This document shows, piece after piece, positions 45,688-54,665 of a DNA stretch of 64,000 bases. The stretch is taken from NCBI RefSeq assembly GCF_000835165.1, contig NZ_CP007790.1:2480001-2544000 (forward strand), written 5' to 3'. A program made the translations under genes and the position numbers. How positions within the stretch are numbered: the stretch's first letter is position 1; the number at the start of each line of letters is the position of its first letter. The stretch comes from Corynebacterium marinum DSM 44953 (GTDB lineage Bacteria; Actinomycetota; Actinomycetes; Mycobacteriales; Mycobacteriaceae). The notes below the pieces were generated by a model, which did no database searches, was not told the DNA's origin, and saw only the letters and a list, made by a program, of their open reading frames with translations.

Positions 45688-46222
45688 CGATGTCGGCGAC
45701 GGCGTCGTGCTTGGCGACGCCCGCCCCGCCCACCGCCTCACGCAGCTCCCGGAGGGCGACGCCGAGTCGGCCGCGCGGATCTTCGTCGGCGTGCTCGCGG
45801 TAGTCGTCGAGGATGCGCGCCCACTCGGTGCGGTTGGCCTCGACCTCCGCCCTGCCGGCCGGGGTGAGGCTGGCCAGCTTGCGGCCCTCCTCCACCGCGA
45901 CGGTGATCAGACCCTCGTCCTCGAGCAGGCTGAGGTTGGGGTAGATGCCGCCCGCCGAAGGAGTCCACGCGCCGTCGGTGCGTTCGCCGATCTTCGCGAT
46001 CAGCTGGTAACCGTGCATCGGCTCCTCGGACAGCAGCACGAGGATCACCTGGCGGAGATCGCCGCGCCCGGCCCTGCCGCCGCGGCCGCGGCCCCGCCGG
46101 CGGTGGCCGTGACCGTGTTCGTGGCCGTGATGGCTCCTGCCGTGCTGCCGTCCGCGGCGGCCCCCTCGGCGCCCTCCGCAGCAGTCGTCGTTCATGTCCT
46201 GGTAAATAGTGATGTCGTACAT
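45653..46222 (-). CDS. PadR-family regulator with His/Arg-rich N-terminus
   Basis: A 189-aa PadR regulator. The winged helix (about 55-125) has LRQVILVLLSEEPMHGYQLIAKIGERT, AGGIYPNLSLLEDEGLI and LASLTPAGRAEVEAN. The C-terminus (125-189) is a dimerising helix pair. The N-terminal 50 residues are unusual: MNDDCCGGRRGGRRGRQHGR followed by SHHGHEHGHGHRRRGRGRGG, with two cysteines and seven histidines, which could bind metal ions such as Ni, Zn or Cu. ATG 46222 with AAGGAACGAG upstream. Palindromic ATAC/GTAT-type operators lie between it and dnaB. Convergent with the MFS gene. Confidence 0.9.
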   Translation of the reverse strand: MYDITIYQDMNDDCCGGRRGGRRGRQHGRSHHGHEHGHGHRRRGRGRGGRAGRGDLRQVILVLLSEEPMHGYQLIAKIGERTDGAWTPSAGGIYPNLSLLEDEGLITVAVEEGRKLASLTPAGRAEVEANRTEWARILDDYREHADEDPRGRLGVALRELREAVGGAGVAKHDAVADIVSEAAARVRGL

Positions 46223-46234
46223 TCTCGTTCCTTT

Positions 46235-46300
46235 CGATATATCGGAATGTCTCCATCAGGATATATTTCGATACATCGCTATGTCAATAGTGATGTATCG
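46235..46300. promoter_or_regulatory. PadR operator candidates
   Basis: Two dyads upstream of padR: CGATATATCG (46235-46244), and a 14-bp inverted repeat with one mismatch, CGATACATCGCTAT / ATAGTGATGTATCG (46269-46282 and 46287-46300, loop GTCA). GATATATC and GATACATC-type cores resemble PadR sites. AT-rich between GC-rich genes. Confidence 0.6.
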
Positions 46301-46347
46301 CTAAAGGTAGGGGGCCCGCCCGGCGGGGGCGGGCGTCGAGAAGCGGG

Positions 46348-47841
46348 CTAGCCGCGCGCCATGTCCACGAAGCGGGAGAAATGCAGCTGGTGGGCGACGG
46401 TGACAGTGTCGATCGGGCCGCCGCGGTGCTTGGCCAGGATGATGTCCGCCTCGCCGGCGCGGACGTCCTCGCGGTCCTGGGAGTCGGGGCGGTAGAGGAG
46501 CATGACCATGTCGGCGTCCTGCTCCAGCGAGCCGGACTCGCGCAGATCGGCGAGCTGGGGCTTCTTGTCGGTGCGCGCCTCCGGGCCACGGTTGAGCTGC
46601 GAAATTGCGATGACCGGCACGTCCAACTCCTTCGCCAGCAGCTTGAGCTGGCGGGAGAACTCCGAGACCTCCTGCTGACGCGACTCGACCTTCTTGCCCG
46701 AGCTCATCAGCTGCAGGTAGTCGAGGACGATCATCTGCAGGTCGTGCTTCTGCTTGAGGCGGCGCGCCTTGGAGCGGATCTCCATCATGGTGAGGTTCGG
46801 GGAGTCGTCGATGAACAACGGCGCCTCCGAGATCTGGCCCGAACGGTTGGCCAACGTGGTCCAGGCCTCGTCGCTCATGCGGCCGGAACGCATGTCGGAG
46901 AGCTTGATGCTCGTCTCCGCGGACAGCAGCCGCATGACGATCTCCGACTTGCTCATCTCCAGGGAGAAGATCACCGACGCCTTGCGGTGCTTGATCGACG
47001 CCGAACGCATGAAGTCCAGCGCGATGGTCGACTTACCCACACCGGGCCGCGCGGCGACGATGATCATCTGGCCGCCGTGCAGGCCGTTGGTCAGGTTATC
47101 CAGGTCGACGAACCCGGTGGGCACACCCTGCGCCAGGCCGCCCAGGTTGGCGATCTGGTCGAGCTCCTCCAGGGTCGGGGTCAGGATGTCGCCCAGCACC
47201 GCGTAATCCTCGGTCTCGGTCTTCTGCGCGATGGCGAAGACCTCCTGCTGCGCCATGTCGAGGACGGTCTCGACCTCCGCGCCCTCGTTCCCCTCGTAAC
47301 CCAGCTGCACCACGCGGGTGCCGGCGGCGACCAGCCGGCGCAGGATCGCCTTCTCCGAGACGATCTCCGCGTAGTAGCGGGCGTTCGCCGCCGTGGGCAC
47401 AGAGGAAATGAGGGTGTGCAGGTAGGGTGCACCGCCGACCCGCTCAAGATCGTTGTGGCGGTCGAGCCGCCCGGCGACGATGACGGGGTCGATGTCCTTG
47501 CTCTCGCCGAACAGGTCGATCATCGCCGTGTAGATCAGCTGGTGCGCCGGGTGGTAGAAGTCCTCCGGGCTCAGCTCACCGACGATCTCCACGACCGTGT
47601 TCGGGCTGAGCAGCATCGCGCCGAGGACGCCCTGCTCCGCCTCCCGGTCATGCGGCGGCTGCCGGTACTCGCCGAAGCTGGGTGCGGGATCCCGCTTGTG
47701 GCGTTCCTTGTGGCGGCGCGGCGCGGCGTCCTTGAAGGCCTGCACCGGGAGCCCCCCGCCGCCTGTGTCCTCCGGCAGATCCGGTTCAGCCGGCGGAACA
47801 AAATCATCGTCGAAACTGGTGCCGCCGAGTCCTGAGGTCAT
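46348..47841 (-). CDS. dnaB: replicative DNA helicase DnaB
   Basis: A 497-aa hexameric helicase that unwinds DNA at the replication fork. A disordered acidic/basic N-terminal stretch (1-60) precedes the N-domain (PPHDREAEQGVLGAMLLSP). The RecA-like motor has Walker A AARPGVGKSTIALDF, Walker B MQMIVLDYLQLM and the C-terminal DLRESGSLEQDADMVMLLYR. No intein is inserted at the P-loop, unlike in some mycobacteria. A TAGACT -10 (plus 47912-47917) gives a 60-nt leader. Start ATG 47841 with AGGAAAGGA 13 bases upstream. Separated from rplI by 580 bp holding DnaA boxes. Confidence 0.97.
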   Translation of the reverse strand: MTSGLGGTSFDDDFVPPAEPDLPEDTGGGGLPVQAFKDAAPRRHKERHKRDPAPSFGEYRQPPHDREAEQGVLGAMLLSPNTVVEIVGELSPEDFYHPAHQLIYTAMIDLFGESKDIDPVIVAGRLDRHNDLERVGGAPYLHTLISSVPTAANARYYAEIVSEKAILRRLVAAGTRVVQLGYEGNEGAEVETVLDMAQQEVFAIAQKTETEDYAVLGDILTPTLEELDQIANLGGLAQGVPTGFVDLDNLTNGLHGGQMIIVAARPGVGKSTIALDFMRSASIKHRKASVIFSLEMSKSEIVMRLLSAETSIKLSDMRSGRMSDEAWTTLANRSGQISEAPLFIDDSPNLTMMEIRSKARRLKQKHDLQMIVLDYLQLMSSGKKVESRQQEVSEFSRQLKLLAKELDVPVIAISQLNRGPEARTDKKPQLADLRESGSLEQDADMVMLLYRPDSQDREDVRAGEADIILAKHRGGPIDTVTVAHQLHFSRFVDMARG

Positions 47842-47956
47842 CTGTACGCGTTAGTCCTTTCCTCCGGGCCGGCCCCCCCGGTGAGGAGGCGCGGCCCACG
47901 CTTCTGCTCGCAGTCTAGCCCCCGGCGGGCCTGGGGCGAATCCCCTTGCCGACCCC

Positions 47957-48160
47957 TGTGGACAAGCCCCCTCCCGAGGCCCGCGATGACGTCCGTCACC
48001 CGAGTTATCCACAGGGTTTGTGGACAACCCGAGGTAAACAGGGGGTTTATCCCCCGGCGTCCCCTCCGGCCTGTGGACAACATGTGGACAACCGTCCACA
48101 CAGACTCGACGTTCTCCCCTGTCGTACCAGTTCAGAAGCGTTTTTCCCCGTTGTGGACAA
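47957..48160. promoter_or_regulatory. cluster of six DnaA boxes upstream of dnaB
   Basis: Exact 9-mers: TGTGGACAA (the inverted form of the actinobacterial box TTGTCCACA) at 47957-47965, 48019-48027, 48072-48080, 48083-48091 and 48152-48160, plus TTATCCACA at 48005-48013. The 48005/48019 pair is inverted with 5 bp between. Near matches: 48092 (CCGTCCACA), 48287 (TTCTCCACA) and 48297 (TCATCCACA). The gap 47842-48423 has no gene. The cluster ends about 40 bp upstream of the dnaB -10 box. Confidence 0.75.
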
Positions 48161-48313
48161 CTCTGCGCCACCGGTGCATAACCCCCAAGACCAGCACGTT
48201 TGACAGGCCAGGAAGGGCAAGGTAGCGCGGAACGTGCGGGTAAAGGACGGAAACCACACGGTTACTGGCAGGTTAAATGCCCCAGTTTCTCCACAGTCAT
48301 CCACAGGCGGCAG

Positions 48314-48357
48314 AAAAAACCGACGGCCCTGCGGATCACGAATCCACAGGGCCGTCG
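48314..48357 (-). terminator. terminator of rpsF-ssb-rplI
   Basis: On the minus strand CGACGGCCCTG and CAGGGCCGTCG pair with an inner GGAT/ATCC stem, followed by six T (plus A-tract 48314-48319). It lies about 65 bp after the rplI stop and isolates dnaB from the upstream operon. Confidence 0.88.
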
Positions 48358-48423
48358 GAGTGCTGTTGTCGTTGGGCCGGAGATCCCGTTCACGCGGGAA
48401 CACCGGCCGTCGTCTGGCGCGAG

Positions 48424-48876
48424 TTACGCGGCGACGACCTCGAAGTTGATCTTGCCGGCGACGTCGGCGTGGAGCTGAACGGAAACCTGGTAGTTTCCGG
48501 TCTGCTTCACGAGACCCTTGGGCAGCTTGATGATGCGCTTGTCCAGGGTCGGGCCGCCGGCCTTCTTCACTGCGTCAGCAATATCATCGGTTTTCACGGA
48601 ACCGAAGAGCTTGCCGGAGTCAGAAGTACGGACCTGCACGGTCACGCCGGTCAGCTGCTCGAGCTGGTGGCGCACCTCGCGGGCATGGTCGAGGTCGCGA
48701 ATTTCGCGGGCCTCCTGGGCACGCTGAATGCCCTCGATCTGCTTCTCAGCACCACGGGTGGCCACAATGGCCAGTCCGCGGGGAAGCAGATAGTTACGTC
48801 CGTAACCGTCCTTGACCTCGATAATGTCGCCTGCGACACCGAGGTTTTCAACGGCAGCGGTGAGGATCAGCTTCAT
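48424..48876 (-). CDS. rplI: 50S ribosomal protein L9
   Basis: 150 aa, full-length bL9: MKLILTAAVENLGVAGDIIEVKDGYGRNYLLPRGLA, a long connecting helix (about 45-75), and the C-terminal domain TLDKRIIKLPKGLVKQTGNY. ATG 48876 is set by the conserved start; upstream codons are non-conserved. Third gene of rpsF-ssb-rplI. rpsR, usually between ssb and rplI, is absent here. Confidence 0.97.
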   Translation of the reverse strand: MKLILTAAVENLGVAGDIIEVKDGYGRNYLLPRGLAIVATRGAEKQIEGIQRAQEAREIRDLDHAREVRHQLEQLTGVTVQVRTSDSGKLFGSVKTDDIADAVKKAGGPTLDKRIIKLPKGLVKQTGNYQVSVQLHADVAGKINFEVVAA

Positions 48877-48975
48877 GATCCCTGCCTTTCGTTGTGTGTC
48901 CCTGTCCGGCCCCGCATGCGTTGAGCACCCGGGCGCCGTCAAGAAAAGTCAGTTGAGATGGGTTGATCTGCTCGA

Positions 48976-49611
48976 TCAGAACGGAGGCTCGTCCTCGGCT
49001 CCACCGCCGAAACCACCGGCCGGCGGGGCGGAACCCCACGGGTCGTTGGCCGGCATCTGCTGCGGCTGGTTACCCTGCTGCCCGCCGAAGCCACCCTGCT
49101 GTCGCTGGGGCTGCTGCTGCGGCGGCGCCTGGTTACCCTGCTGCTGCCCGCCGAAACCGCCCTGCATCTGCTGGGGCGGGGACTGAGGCTGCTGAGGCTG
49201 GCCGCCACCGAAGTTTCCGCCGCCACCGAAACCGCCGCCCTCACGGGCTTTACGGTTGACGGTCGCGGAAGCGAACTTCAGTGACGGGCCTACCTCGTCG
49301 ACCTCGATCTCGAACACCGTGCGCTGCTCGCCCTCTTTGGTCTGGTAGCTTCGCTGCTTCAGACGTCCGTTGACGATCACGCGCATGCCCTTGGAGAGGG
49401 ACTCGGCGACATTTTCGGCGGCCTGGCGCCACACGTTGCAGGTCAGGAACAGTGCTTCGCCGTCCTCGTACTGCCCGGTGTCCTTGTTGTAGACACGGGG
49501 CGTGGAGGCGATGCGGAAATTGGCCACCGCCGCACCCGAAGGGGTGAAGCGGAGTTCGGGATCAGCAACTACGTTGCCGATGACGGTGATCGGGGTATCT
49601 CCAATTGCCAT
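48976..49611 (-). CDS. ssb: single-stranded DNA-binding protein
   Basis: 211 aa. OB-fold in 1-115 ([53 protein letters not shown]). A Gly/Gln/Pro-rich disordered linker (about 120-200) leads to the acidic tip DEPPF, a variant of the DDIPF partner-binding tail. Operon with rpsF and rplI. ATG 49611. Confidence 0.97.
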   Translation of the reverse strand: MAIGDTPITVIGNVVADPELRFTPSGAAVANFRIASTPRVYNKDTGQYEDGEALFLTCNVWRQAAENVAESLSKGMRVIVNGRLKQRSYQTKEGEQRTVFEIEVDEVGPSLKFASATVNRKAREGGGFGGGGNFGGGQPQQPQSPPQQMQGGFGGQQQGNQAPPQQQPQRQQGGFGGQQGNQPQQMPANDPWGSAPPAGGFGGGAEDEPPF

Positions 49612-49698
49612 TACTGTTCAGCCTTCCTGCTTCGCGTGTGATGCTCTGTGACGTGCCTGCCGGGTGACGGGCATATGCTCGTCTCCCAGTATCCGTTC

Positions 49699-49986
49699 TT
49701 AAGCGTCGGTCCGCAGGACCTTGGTGCGCAGGACAGAGTCGTTCAGGCTCAGCACGCGGTCAACCTCGAGCACGGTCGCAGACTCGCACTCCACGTTGAC
49801 TACGGCGTAAACGCCCTCTTCCTTCTTGTTGATCGGGTACGCAAGACGACGCTTGCCCCACACATCAACCTTCTCGACCTTGCCGTTGTCCTTGCGGACA
49901 ATCTCAAGGTACTTGTCCAGGGACGGGGCAACGGTGCGCTCATCCTGAGACGGATCCAGAATGATCATGATTTCGTAGTGACGCAC
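49699..49986 (-). CDS. rpsF: 30S ribosomal protein S6
   Basis: 95 aa, bS6: [47 protein letters not shown]. It begins with GTG at 49986, preceded by AGGAGGTGAT, a perfect anti-SD match. First gene of the ribosomal/ssb operon, 90 bp from ssb. No acidic C-terminal tail. Confidence 0.97.
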   Translation of the reverse strand: MRHYEIMIILDPSQDERTVAPSLDKYLEIVRKDNGKVEKVDVWGKRRLAYPINKKEEGVYAVVNVECESATVLEVDRVLSLNDSVLRTKVLRTDA

Positions 49987-50122
49987 GACCTCATCACCTC
50001 CTATGGTCTAGTATTTTGGCTCGGCCACACCCATTGTGGGCGTGACAGGAGGGTCTGTTGCGTCAAGCAACCCCCGCAGCCTACCGCAACCGCCCCGGAA
50101 TGCGTTAATTGCTTTTCTACGT

Positions 50123-50323
50123 TCAGCGGGTGACGTCACCGGGCATCGTCGCGAAGAAGACGGCGAGAAACACCGGGATGACGGTGACGAAGACGAAAGC
50201 CGCGAGACCGAAGCCGACCGCCCAGGCGGTGGGCTTCTTCTTCATGAAGGAGTAGAAGGCCGCGGCGATGCACAGAAAGCCGACGGCGATGGAGATGATT
50301 CCGATAACGGTCGTGGTGGTCAT
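50123..50323 (-). CDS. 66-aa two-helix membrane protein
   Basis: Starts MTTTTVIGIISIAVGFLCIA; helix one at about 5-26, basic loop MKKKPTAW, helix two at about 34-60 (FGLAAFVFVTVIPVFLAVFF), short tail MPGDVTR. No ribosome site stands out. It lies between the GT87 gene and rpsF on the same strand and is probably cotranscribed with the glycosyltransferase. Function unknown. Confidence 0.72.
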   Translation of the reverse strand: MTTTTVIGIISIAVGFLCIAAAFYSFMKKKPTAWAVGFGLAAFVFVTVIPVFLAVFFATMPGDVTR

Positions 50324-50330
50324 GCGTCCA

Positions 50331-51758
50331 TCATGGTCGAGCCGGCACCGGTTCGGGAAACGCCAGGGGGTCCGCGCCGCCGTGGGCGGCCGTCACCTTG
50401 TCCACCCCGCGGCCGAGCATCTGGCGGACCACCAGTACCGCCATCGCCGCGAGGATGACCAGGCGCGCGAGGAGGACGACATCGAGAAGCCCGGCGGGGA
50501 TGCCGTTGTTGTCCGTGCCGAGCATGTGCCACATGAGCAACGGCCACACCAGGGCGTCGACGAACATCCAGGCGAGCAGGAGCCGCCACCGGGGAAACGC
50601 CAGCACCGCGGGGACGATCAGCCAGAGCGAATACTGCGGCGACCACACTTTGTTGAAGAGCAGGAACGCCACGACGATGAGGAAGACCAGCTCGGCCACG
50701 CGGGGGCGCCGGCGCGCGCGCAGGCCCAGAACCGCGATGGCCAGGCAGGCCGCGGCGAACAGCCCGAAGGAGACCGTGTTGAGGACCTGGACGGGCATGT
50801 CCGGCAGGAGGGTGTTCCGGGAGACGAGCGCGTAGATGGTGGTCCACTCGAAGCCGCGCTCGCTGTTGAGCCGGAGGAATTCGTTCCACGCCGCCGGGTA
50901 CATGACCATGACCGGGAGGTTGACCGCCAGCCAGGTCACCGCGGAGGTGAGGAGCATGGTGAGGAACGGGGCCGGGCGGCGGTCCCGGACGGCGAGCACC
51001 AGGAAAGCGCCCAGCACGTACAGCGGCCACAGTTTGAAGGCGGTGCCCAGGCCGATGAGTACACCGGCCAGGCCCGGGCGGCCGCGGCTGACTGCGTGGA
51101 GCGCTCCGACCACGAACATGATCGACGGGATGTCCCAGTTGGTGAAGGCGTGGACGACGACCAGCGGAGAGGCCGCCACGAGCACGGTGTCCCAGACGCG
51201 GTTGCCCGCCAGATCGGCCACGAGCCGGATGGTGAACACCCACATGCCCGACATCGCCAGCGCCGTGAGGGCGAAATACCAGGAGGCGGCCGGAATGATC
51301 AGCGGGGTGAGTTCGATGAGCGGGTACGTCAGGCGGGACAGTCCCGCCATGAGCCACTGGAACAGGCCCGCCAACACCGGGTACTCGAGGTAGCGGGTCA
51401 GATCCCCCTCCACCCAGGAGAAGGCGTAGGGGAAGCCGCCCTGATCCAGGCCGCGCCCGGAGTAGAGCGGGGTGATGTCGTTGTAGCAGGCAGCGACATA
51501 CTGGCGGTTGCCGGACCAGTTGAGGGAGATCAGGCCGTCCTCACCTTGCGATCCCCCGAGGCAGCGCGCCTTGGACAGGAAACCGAAGGACAGGAACACC
51601 AGGGCCACCGAGATGAGCACCCGCAGCGGCGTCCACCACCGCTGCCGCCCCACCGCGGCGAACCGGCCGACGGGCCCGCCCAGGAAGGAGACAACACCTC
51701 CGGAGACGGGTTCCGTCAGGGCCGGGGAAACCCGCTCTTCGGGGTGGAGGGTCCGCAT
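50331..51758 (-). CDS. GT87-family polyprenyl-phosphate mannosyltransferase-like protein
   Basis: A 475-aa GT-C type integral membrane glycosyltransferase with about ten to twelve helices, resembling the Rv0051-type protein next to ponA1 in mycobacteria. The first extracellular loop has GLDQGGFPYAFSWVEGDLTRYLEYPVLAG, with the acidic residues expected to bind the lipid-linked sugar. FTNWDIPSIMFVVGALHA and GLGTAFKLWPLYVLGAFLVL are GT87-like. Probably builds mannan or arabinogalactan-linked envelope glycans. ATG 51758 has AGAAGG very close upstream. 16 bp after ponA. Confidence 0.85.
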   Translation of the reverse strand: MRTLHPEERVSPALTEPVSGGVVSFLGGPVGRFAAVGRQRWWTPLRVLISVALVFLSFGFLSKARCLGGSQGEDGLISLNWSGNRQYVAACYNDITPLYSGRGLDQGGFPYAFSWVEGDLTRYLEYPVLAGLFQWLMAGLSRLTYPLIELTPLIIPAASWYFALTALAMSGMWVFTIRLVADLAGNRVWDTVLVAASPLVVVHAFTNWDIPSIMFVVGALHAVSRGRPGLAGVLIGLGTAFKLWPLYVLGAFLVLAVRDRRPAPFLTMLLTSAVTWLAVNLPVMVMYPAAWNEFLRLNSERGFEWTTIYALVSRNTLLPDMPVQVLNTVSFGLFAAACLAIAVLGLRARRRPRVAELVFLIVVAFLLFNKVWSPQYSLWLIVPAVLAFPRWRLLLAWMFVDALVWPLLMWHMLGTDNNGIPAGLLDVVLLARLVILAAMAVLVVRQMLGRGVDKVTAAHGGADPLAFPEPVPARP

Positions 51759-51773
51759 CCTTCTGACTTTCTG

Positions 51774-54014
51774 CTAGTTGGGCACTTCGATGGTCAGGCC
51801 GGGCAGGATCTCGATCTCACCGTTCTCGTCGGGGGTCGGCAGCTGCGGCATCGGGATCGACTGGGCGGGCGGCTCCGCCGGCGGCTCGACGGCCGGAGCC
51901 TCCTCGACCTCCTCCGGGGCGGGCTCCGGCTCCGGCTCCGGCGCGGGGGCGGGTGCCGGCGCCGGCACCCGGGCGGGCGCGGGCGCCCGCACCGGAGCGG
52001 GGGCCGGGGCGTAGCGCATCCCGTTGCCGCCGGAGGGGATGCCGGTGCCGAAGTTGATGGGGCCGGGCGCCGCGAACTGGAGGATCTCCTTGTCCTGGTG
52101 GGCGCCGTCCATCGCCGCCTTCCAGATGCGGGAGGGGGAACCGGAGCCGAACATGTTGCCGCCCCACTCGTTGAAGATGGCGGAGGTGTTGTCGGCGGTG
52201 CCGACCCACACGGCCGTGGCCAGCTGCGGGGTGGCGCCTACCATCCAGGCGTCCTTGTTGTTGCCCGTGTCGCCGAGCTGTGCGGTACCGGTCTTGGCCG
52301 CGGAGGGGCGCCCGCCTGCGAGGGCGTTACCGTTGGAGAACGCGGCGATCGGTTGCATGGCGTAGAGCAGGTTGTCGGCGACGACCTCCGCGACGCGGCG
52401 CTCACCCTGCCCGGACTCATGCTGGTAAAGCAGCTCGCCGTCGCCGGTCTCGACCCGCTCGACGAAGTAGGTCTGGTGCCACACGCCACGGTTGGCCACC
52501 GTGGCCAGGGCGGTGGCCATGTCGAGGGGACGGGACTGGTACTGGCCGAGGATGATGCCCTCGTAGGGCTGCGCGCCGTTCTCGGTGAGGGTCTGCGGGA
52601 CACCCGGGAGAGACTCCGCAACGCCCAGGGCGTGCGCCATGTCGGCGGTGTCCTGGGTGGTGTTGTTCAGGTCGTCCTGAAGGCGGATGAAGCTGGTGTT
52701 GTAGGAGTTCTTCAGGGCCTCTGAGAGGGTGGTGTATCCGGCGCTGCCGCCGTCCCAGTTCTCCACCACGATGTTGCCCGGAAGCGTCACCGGGGAGGAG
52801 TCGTACATCGCCGTCAGCGGGATGCCCTGCTGGAGGGCGGCGGCCAGACCGAAGATCTTGAAGGTCGAGCCGGTCTGCAGGGCCGCGTTGCCGTAATCCC
52901 AGCCCGCGGCGTCCTCGCCGCCGTAGTAGGCGCGGACGGCGCCGGTGCCCGGCTCGACGGAGACGGCTGCGGCGGCGGCGTCGTCCTGGAGCGGGGCGAG
53001 GTTGTTCTGCACCGCGTCCACCGTGGCGGACTGCGCCGCCGGGTCGATCGTGGTGGTGATGCGCAGACCCCGGGTGGTCACGTCCTGTTCGGTGATGCCG
53101 ACGGCCTTCAATTCGTTGATCACGTGATTCTTGATCATGCCGTTGGTGCCGGTCGCCTCGGTGTAGGCGGAGTACTCGGCCGGGTCGCGGGTCTCGGGGT
53201 AGACCATTCCGTTGCGTTCCTCGGCGGGGAGGACCTCCATGTCGACCATGCCGTCAAGGACGTAATTCCACCGCTGCTCGGCGCCCTGCGGGTTGTTCCA
53301 GGGGTCCAGCTGGCTGGGCAGCTGGACCGTGGCGGCGAGCATGGCGCTCTGCTCGGGGGTCAGGTCCGTCACGGGCTTGTCGAAGTAGGCGTGCGACGCC
53401 GCCTCGACCCCGTAGGCGTTGCGCCCGAGGTAGACGGTGTTGAGGTAAGCGGAGAGGATCTCCTCCTTGGACCACTGGTTGGTCATCTTCACCGAGTAGA
53501 CCAGCTCGCGGGCCTTGCGCACGTAGGAGTGGTCGTCGCCCACCAGCGCGTTCTTCACGTACTGCTGCGTGATCGTGGATCCGCCGCCGGCGGAGGTGTT
53601 GCCGGTGATCTGGCCGAGGACGGCGCGGCCGAATCCGGTGAAGGAGAAGCCCTGGTTGGTCCAGAACTCGCGGTCCTCCGCGGCGAGCACCGCGTTCTGC
53701 AGCGACTCCGGGACCTCTTCCAGCGACACCTGCCGGCGGTTACCCTCCGGCGGCACGACACGGGCGAGCTCGGTGGCGGAGTCGGAGGCGTAGATGGATG
53801 ACACCTGCGCGGTCGTCAGCTCACCCGGTTCCGGGACGTCGACCGTGGAGTACGCCACGAGAAAAACGCCCAGGGGGATGAGGATCAGCGCAAGCAGCCC
53901 GCCGAGCACGGCCAGCAGAACCGGCCGGTCCCGGAGGTCCCGCTTGTCCTTCGGCTTCGACGCGGAACCTGCCCGGGTCGACCCGCGCGATGCGTTGTTC
54001 TTCTTCTCAGTCAA
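51774..54014 (-). CDS. ponA: bifunctional penicillin-binding protein (class A PBP)
   Basis: A 746-aa peptidoglycan synthase. N-terminal cytoplasmic basic tail, one helix (PVLLAVLGGLLALILIPLGVFLVAY), then the GT51 glycosyltransferase domain (EDREFWTNQGFSFTGFGRA, GGSTITQQYVKNA) and the transpeptidase with motifs SxxK (TGSTFK), SxN (NSYNTSF) and KTGT (AAKTGTAQLG). The last 80 residues are Pro/Ala/Glu repeats with a small C-terminal motif (EIEILPGLTIEVPN). TTG 54014 is the likely start. Followed by GT87; preceded by the DUF5318 gene. Works with the divisome or elongasome. Confidence 0.96.
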   Translation of the reverse strand: MTEKKNNASRGSTRAGSASKPKDKRDLRDRPVLLAVLGGLLALILIPLGVFLVAYSTVDVPEPGELTTAQVSSIYASDSATELARVVPPEGNRRQVSLEEVPESLQNAVLAAEDREFWTNQGFSFTGFGRAVLGQITGNTSAGGGSTITQQYVKNALVGDDHSYVRKARELVYSVKMTNQWSKEEILSAYLNTVYLGRNAYGVEAASHAYFDKPVTDLTPEQSAMLAATVQLPSQLDPWNNPQGAEQRWNYVLDGMVDMEVLPAEERNGMVYPETRDPAEYSAYTEATGTNGMIKNHVINELKAVGITEQDVTTRGLRITTTIDPAAQSATVDAVQNNLAPLQDDAAAAAVSVEPGTGAVRAYYGGEDAAGWDYGNAALQTGSTFKIFGLAAALQQGIPLTAMYDSSPVTLPGNIVVENWDGGSAGYTTLSEALKNSYNTSFIRLQDDLNNTTQDTADMAHALGVAESLPGVPQTLTENGAQPYEGIILGQYQSRPLDMATALATVANRGVWHQTYFVERVETGDGELLYQHESGQGERRVAEVVADNLLYAMQPIAAFSNGNALAGGRPSAAKTGTAQLGDTGNNKDAWMVGATPQLATAVWVGTADNTSAIFNEWGGNMFGSGSPSRIWKAAMDGAHQDKEILQFAAPGPINFGTGIPSGGNGMRYAPAPAPVRAPAPARVPAPAPAPAPEPEPEPAPEEVEEAPAVEPPAEPPAQSIPMPQLPTPDENGEIEILPGLTIEVPN

Positions 54015-54121
54015 GTGTTGTCCCCGTTGCGATCACTGATGACGGTTGTTTCACCCGTGAACACTACTGCGCCTGATGCATGTTAGGGAAACATCCGGAA
54101 CGTGAATTGGCGCATGTCTCC

Positions 54122-54496
54122 TCAGCCGGCGGTGGCGGTGGCGGCGGTGAGGAGATGGTTCCACCGGCACGCGGGGCACACCTCGACGATGTGGACGGTG
54201 ACCTCTTTACCCGCGGCCACGATGGCGGCGATCTCCTCGTCGCTGCGCGCCGTGCCCGACTTACGGCCGAGGTGTTCGCCGTGAATCCACTGGACGATGC
54301 GCAGGTCCCCCGAACCGCAGACCGGGCACGGGTGGGTGGCGGGCACGCCGTGGTAGCGGGCGGCAGTGACCAGCAGGAAGTCCGCGTCGCACACGTCCTC
54401 GCGGGAAACCTCGTTGGCCCGCCAGCGGCGCAGGAGGTCCTGTCGGGCGAATCGGTGGGAGATTTCGTTGCGGTAGACCACATTTCCGGCAGGCAC
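54122..54496 (-). CDS. DUF5318 zinc-ribbon protein
   Basis: A 124-aa actinobacterial protein matching DUF5318, next to ponA as in mycobacteria. Two CPxC knuckles (THPCPVCGSGDL and VEVCPACRWNHLL) make a likely zinc ribbon. It starts (V)PAGNVVYRNEISHRFARQDLL at GTG 54496. A TAGAGT hexamer lies six bases before the GTG (plus 54503-54508), a leaderless arrangement. Function unknown, possibly linked to cell-wall growth by location. Confidence 0.85.
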   Translation of the reverse strand: MPAGNVVYRNEISHRFARQDLLRRWRANEVSREDVCDADFLLVTAARYHGVPATHPCPVCGSGDLRIVQWIHGEHLGRKSGTARSDEEIAAIVAAGKEVTVHIVEVCPACRWNHLLTAATATAG

Positions 54497-54665
54497 ACCG
54501 CCACTCTACCGGGGAGCCCCGGCGGGGCTTCTTGATCGATACCGCCCCAACCCGACCACCATTCCCCGGACAGGTGCGCTTACGATGGGCTGTTGAACAC
54601 GGGGCTTGCAGGCCCCCCTCTTCGACTCTCTTAGACAAGGCCTGCCTCAAGGAGTGAACGAATAC

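Noticed and set aside
47842..48423. The DnaA-box cluster as the chromosome origin oriC
   Set aside because: No dnaA or dnaN neighbours and no AT-rich unwinding region; the sequence between the boxes is GC-rich. A regulatory or titration site fits better.
50268..52724. 818-aa open frame on the plus strand across the GT87 and ponA genes
   Set aside because: Low-complexity Arg/Gly/His/Asp-rich translation opposite two genes with clear motifs; it is the usual antisense shadow of high-GC coding DNA.
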